A program made the translations under genes and the position numbers. This document shows positions 60,479 through 64,000 of a DNA stretch of 64,000 bases, one piece after another. The notes below the pieces were generated by a model. The model saw only the letters and a program-made list of their open reading frames with translations. It had not been told where the DNA came from and made no database searches. Source of the stretch: Aselliscus stoliczkanus (taxonomy: Eukaryota > Chordata > Mammalia > Chiroptera > Hipposideridae); NCBI GenBank assembly GCA_033961575.1, contig CM066738.1:72153478-72217477 (forward strand). The letters are read 5' to 3'. Within the stretch, counting starts at the first letter, position 1, and each line of letters opens with the position of its first letter.

Positions 60479-61085
60479 GCCACATGTTAGGCTGCAAAAC
60501 AAGTGTCAGTAAATTCAAGAAGACTGAAATCATATCAAGCGTCTCTTCAACCACAATGGCATGAAACTAAAAATCAATTACAAAAAAAAAAAAGTGAAAA
60601 CACACAAATACATAGAGGGTAAACAACATAGTAACAATGAGATCAGGAAGAAATCAAAAGATACCTTGAGACAAGTGAAGAAGGAAAAACAACGACACAA
60701 AATCTATGAGACACGAAGAAAGCAGTCCTAAGAAGAAGATTCATAGAAATACAGGCCTACCTCAAAAAACCAGAAAACTCTCAAATAAACCATCGTAATT
60801 TACAATTAAAGGAACTAGAAAAAGAACAGCAGGCAAGCCCAAAGTAAGTACAAGGAAGATCATAATAAAGATCAGAGCAGAAGTAAATGAAATAGAGTAT
60901 AAAATAACAATACAAAAGATTAATGAAGCCAAAAGCTAGTTCTTTGAAAAGGTACATAAAACTGATAAACCTTTAACCAGACCCATCAAGAAAAGAAAGA
61001 GAGAGGACCCAAATAAATAAAATCAGAAATGAAAGAGAAGTGATGATGGACACCACAGAAATATTTTTTAAAATTAAGAAAATAC

Positions 61086-61184
61086 GGCCGGTTGAGTGGT
61101 GTGGTGGTTAGGAGCTGGCTTGGGATGCCAGTGGCGCTGGTTCGGATCCCACATACGAGGGCCAGTGACACTGCCCTCTAAAAA
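61086..61184 (+). mobile_element. short tRNA-derived SINE inside L1
   Basis: GGCCGGTTGAGTGGTGTGGT, B-box-like GGTTCGGATCCC, CAGTGACACTGCCCTC and a short A tail. Flanked by a perfect 16-base duplication AAAATTAAGAAAATAC at 61070-61085 and 61185-61200. Confidence 0.95.
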
Positions 61185-61563
61185 AAAATTAAGAAAATAC
61201 TACAAGCAATTATATGCCAATAAATTGGACAATCTAGGAGAAAGGATAAATTCCTGGATAAATTCCCAGAAGCATACAATCTTCCAAGGCTGAATCAAGA
61301 AGAACAGAAAATGGATTATTAATGAAATCGAATTAGGAATCAAAAAACTCCCAACAAAAAAAAAGTACTGAATTGATGGTTTCACAGGTGAATTTTACCA
61401 AACATGCAAACAAAAATTAACACCTATTCTTTTCAAACCATTCCAAAAAATTCAGAAGGAGAGAAAGCTTCCAAACACATTCTACCATGCCACCATTACA
61501 CAGATTCCAAAACCAGACAAAGATATTACTCAAAAGAAAACAAATTATACACTGATATCCCTG

Positions 61564-62419
61564 ATGAACAGAGTTGCAAAAATCCTCAACAAAATATTAG
61601 CAAACCTAACCCAGCAATACATTAAAAATATCATACACCACAATCAAGTGGGATTTATTTCTGGGATGCAGGGTTGGTTCAATATCTGCAAATCAATTAA
61701 CATGATACACCACATAAACAAAATGAAAGATAAAAATCATGTGCTCATATCAATAGATATAGGAAAAGGATTTAACAAAATCCAGCATCCATTTATGATC
61801 AAAATTCTCAGTGAAGTGGGAACAGAAGGAACATACCTCAACATAATAAGGGCCATATATGACAAACTCACAGCTAACAACATACTTAATGGGGATGCTT
61901 AAAAGCATTTTCCTTAAGATCAGGAACAATACAAGATTTCCACTTTCACTATGTTTATTCAACATAGTATTGGAAGTCCTAGCCACAGCAATTAGAGAAG
62001 AAAAAGAAATAAAAGGCATCCAAATTGGATAGGAAGAAGTAAAACTGTCATTATTTGCAGATGACATGATACTATATATTGAGAATCCCAAAGATTCCAC
62101 CAAAATACTGTTAGAACTGATAAATGAATTCAATAAAGTAGAAGGATACAAAATTAACATTCAGAAATCAGTTGCATTTTTATACATCAATAACAAACTA
62201 TCAGAAAGAGAAATTAAGAAAACAATCCTATTTACAATTCCATCAAAAAAATACCTAGGAATAACTTCAATCAAGGAGGTAAAAGACCTGTACTTGGAAA
62301 ATTGTAAGACATTGAAGAGAGAAATTCAAGAAGATATAAATAAATGGAAGGACATACCATGCTCATGGATTGGAAGAATGAACATAGCTAAGATGTCCAT
62401 GCTATCCAAAGCAATCTAA
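61564..62419 (+). pseudogene. L1 ORF2 reverse-transcriptase region, broken
   Basis: Two open stretches (61564-61902 and 62066-62419) give the L1 reverse transcriptase in order: [45 protein letters not shown], then [20 protein letters not shown] and [13 protein letters not shown]. The F-A-D-D catalytic codons are still readable at about 62053-62070. A frameshift and a stop around 61903-62065 separate the two. Inactive. Confidence 0.88.
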
Positions 62420-62903
62420 ATATTCAATGCAATCCCTATCAAAATAGCAATGACATTTTTCACAGAAGTAGAATAATCCTAAAATTTATATGGAATGATA
62501 AAAGACTCCGAATAGCCACAGCAATCTTGAGAAAGAAGAACAAAGTTGGAGGTATCATGCTACCTGATATCAAACTATATTACAAGACCATGGTAATCAA
62601 AACAGCTAACAAAAACAGACATACAGATCAATGGAACAGAATAGACAGCCCAGGAATAAACCCATACCTATATGGTTAACACTATACACTGGAGTAAAGA
62701 TAGACTTTTCAATAAATGGTGCTGGGAAAACAGGACAGATACATGCAAAAAAATGAAACTAGACCACCTTCTGACTCTGTATTCAAGAATAAACTAAAAA
62801 TGGATGAAAGACTTAAATGTAAGGCCTGAAACCATAAAACTCCCAGAAGAAAACATAGGCAGGAAACTCTGACATTGCTCTTAGCAATATTTTTTTGGAT
62901 ATA

Positions 62904-62984
62904 CTGGGTTGTCGGAAAAATCATGACGTATTTTTTCTATGTTTTTCGTTGCAAAAATGCATCATGACTTTTCCGACAATGCAA
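62904..62984. mobile_element. 81-base mariner-derived MITE
   Basis: Begins CTGGGTTGTCGGAAAAATCA and ends TGACTTTTCCGACAATGCAA, nearly perfect inverted repeats, with TA at both sides (62902-62903 and 62985-62986). Only about 35 bases lie between the ends. The ends match those of the mariner at 12272-13708. It interrupts L1 ORF2, whose sequence continues on both sides. Confidence 0.93.
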
Positions 62985-64000
62985 TATATTCTCAGGCAAG
63001 GGAACGAAATAAAAAATAAACATATGGGACTACATCAAACTAAAATGTTTTTGCACTGCAAAGGAAACCACCAACAAAACAAAAAGACATCCTACTGAAT
63101 GGGAGAAGATATTTGCCAGTGATATATCTGACAAGTGGTTAATATCCAAAATTTATAAAGAACTCATACAATTCAACACCAAAAAACCAAACAGTCCAAT
63201 TAACAAAAGGGCAGAGGACCTGAATAGACATTTCTCCAGAGGACATACATACAGATGGCCAATAGACATATGAAAAGATGCTCCATTACTAATCATCAGA
63301 GAAATGCAAATTAAAACCAGAATAAGGTATCATCTCACACCTGTCAGAATGGCTATCATTAATAAATCAAAAAACAAGTGCTGGTGAGGATACGGAAAAA
63401 AGGGATCCCTATGCAGTGTTGGCAGGACTGCAAATTGGTACAATCACTATGGAAAACAGTATGGAAGGTCCTCAAAAAATTAAAAATGCAATTACCTTAT
63501 GATCCAGCAATTCCACTTCTGGGGTTTATCTGAAGAAATCTAACACGCTAATTTGAAAAGATATATATACGCCCATGTTCACTGAAGTGCTATTTATAAT
63601 AGCCAAGATATAGAAACAATCTAAGTGCCCATCAATAGTCAACTGGATAAAGAAGTGGTACATATATATAATGGAATATGACTCAGCCATTAAAATAAAA
63701 ATGAAATCTTACCATCTGCAACAACATGGATGGACTTAGGGGATATTAGGCTAAGTGAAATAAGTCAGATTGAGAAAGACAAATACCACATGACCTCACT
63801 TATATGTGGAATCTAAAGAACAAAATAAACAACAACAAAATAACCCAGAAACAGACTCATAGATACAGAGAAGAAACTGACGGTTACCAAGGAGAAGGGG
63901 GTTTGGGGCCTGGGTGAAAAAAGTGAAGGGATTAAGAAGTACAAATTGGTAGTTATAAAATAGTCACAGGGATGTAAAATACAGCATAGAGAATAAGTTA

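Larger units (their letters stand above)
57240..64000 (+). mobile_element. nearly full-length but inactive LINE-1, cut by the window edge
   Basis: Order: GC-rich 5' UTR (57240-58830), broken ORF1 (58831-59560), ORF2 (about 59750-63440) and the start of the 3' UTR to the right edge. At least 6.7 kb. It carries SINEs at 59798 and 61086 and a mariner MITE at 62904. The 5' boundary is estimated from the change of composition, since its right-hand target duplication lies outside the window. Confidence 0.9.

Noticed and set aside
1..64000. CRISPR array, phage defence or prokaryotic gene cluster
   Set aside because: Splice-separated exons, SINEs and L1 show a mammalian genome; no regularly spaced repeats with unique spacers are present.

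Overview
The window is a piece of a placental mammal genome. Coding exons are short and far apart, flanked by GT/AG splice sites, and the rest is intron packed with LINE-1, LINE-2, MIR, tRNA-derived SINEs and DNA transposons. The abundant tRNA-headed SINEs, in a short form and a roughly 430-base form ending in a C-rich block plus AATAAAATCTTT and an A tail, together with a mariner element and a mariner-derived MITE, suggest a bat. From memory of SINE families I favour a rhinolophoid bat (horseshoe or leaf-nosed). That placement is inference and was not checked by a database search.

The only host gene I can support is OSBPL1A (oxysterol-binding protein-like 1A, ORP1), on the minus strand. Five consecutive coding exons are present in transcript order at 46966-46813, 21921-21846, 3806-3672, 2806-2709 and 1628-1446. 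Reading phase is kept across all four introns. Together they encode the linker just before the lipid-transfer (ORD) domain and the first half of that domain, including the EQVSHHPP signature. The 3' exons lie to the left of base 1446 outside the window. I did not find the next upstream exon between 46967 and 64000. The exon at 46966-46813 also carries the methionine that I believe starts the short isoform ORP1S.

Layout: 1-5000 holds the three left-hand exons in compact introns. 5000-10600 is a stack of old L1 and MIR with a hAT-type element and a 5'-truncated L1 with a dead ORF2. 10700-14000 contains L2, L1 and MIR remnants and a full-length dead mariner with a SINE nested in it. 14000-25000 is mostly unrecognised intron around the 76-base exon. 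25000-49500 is SINE-rich, with eight long SINEs, a multi-headed SINE and a long+short SINE pair. 49400-57200 contains an LTR-like segment, an MLT1-type LTR nested in L2, and several L2 pieces. 57240-64000 is a nearly full-length but broken L1 that runs off the right edge and carries two SINEs and an 81-base mariner MITE.

I found no rRNA gene, functional tRNA gene, CRISPR array, prokaryotic operon or new enzyme system. The more unusual material is transposon archaeology: multi-headed SINEs, a tail-duplication SINE subfamily, a mariner/MITE pair sharing terminal repeats, and small retroposed or tandemly duplicated pieces with readable junctions.
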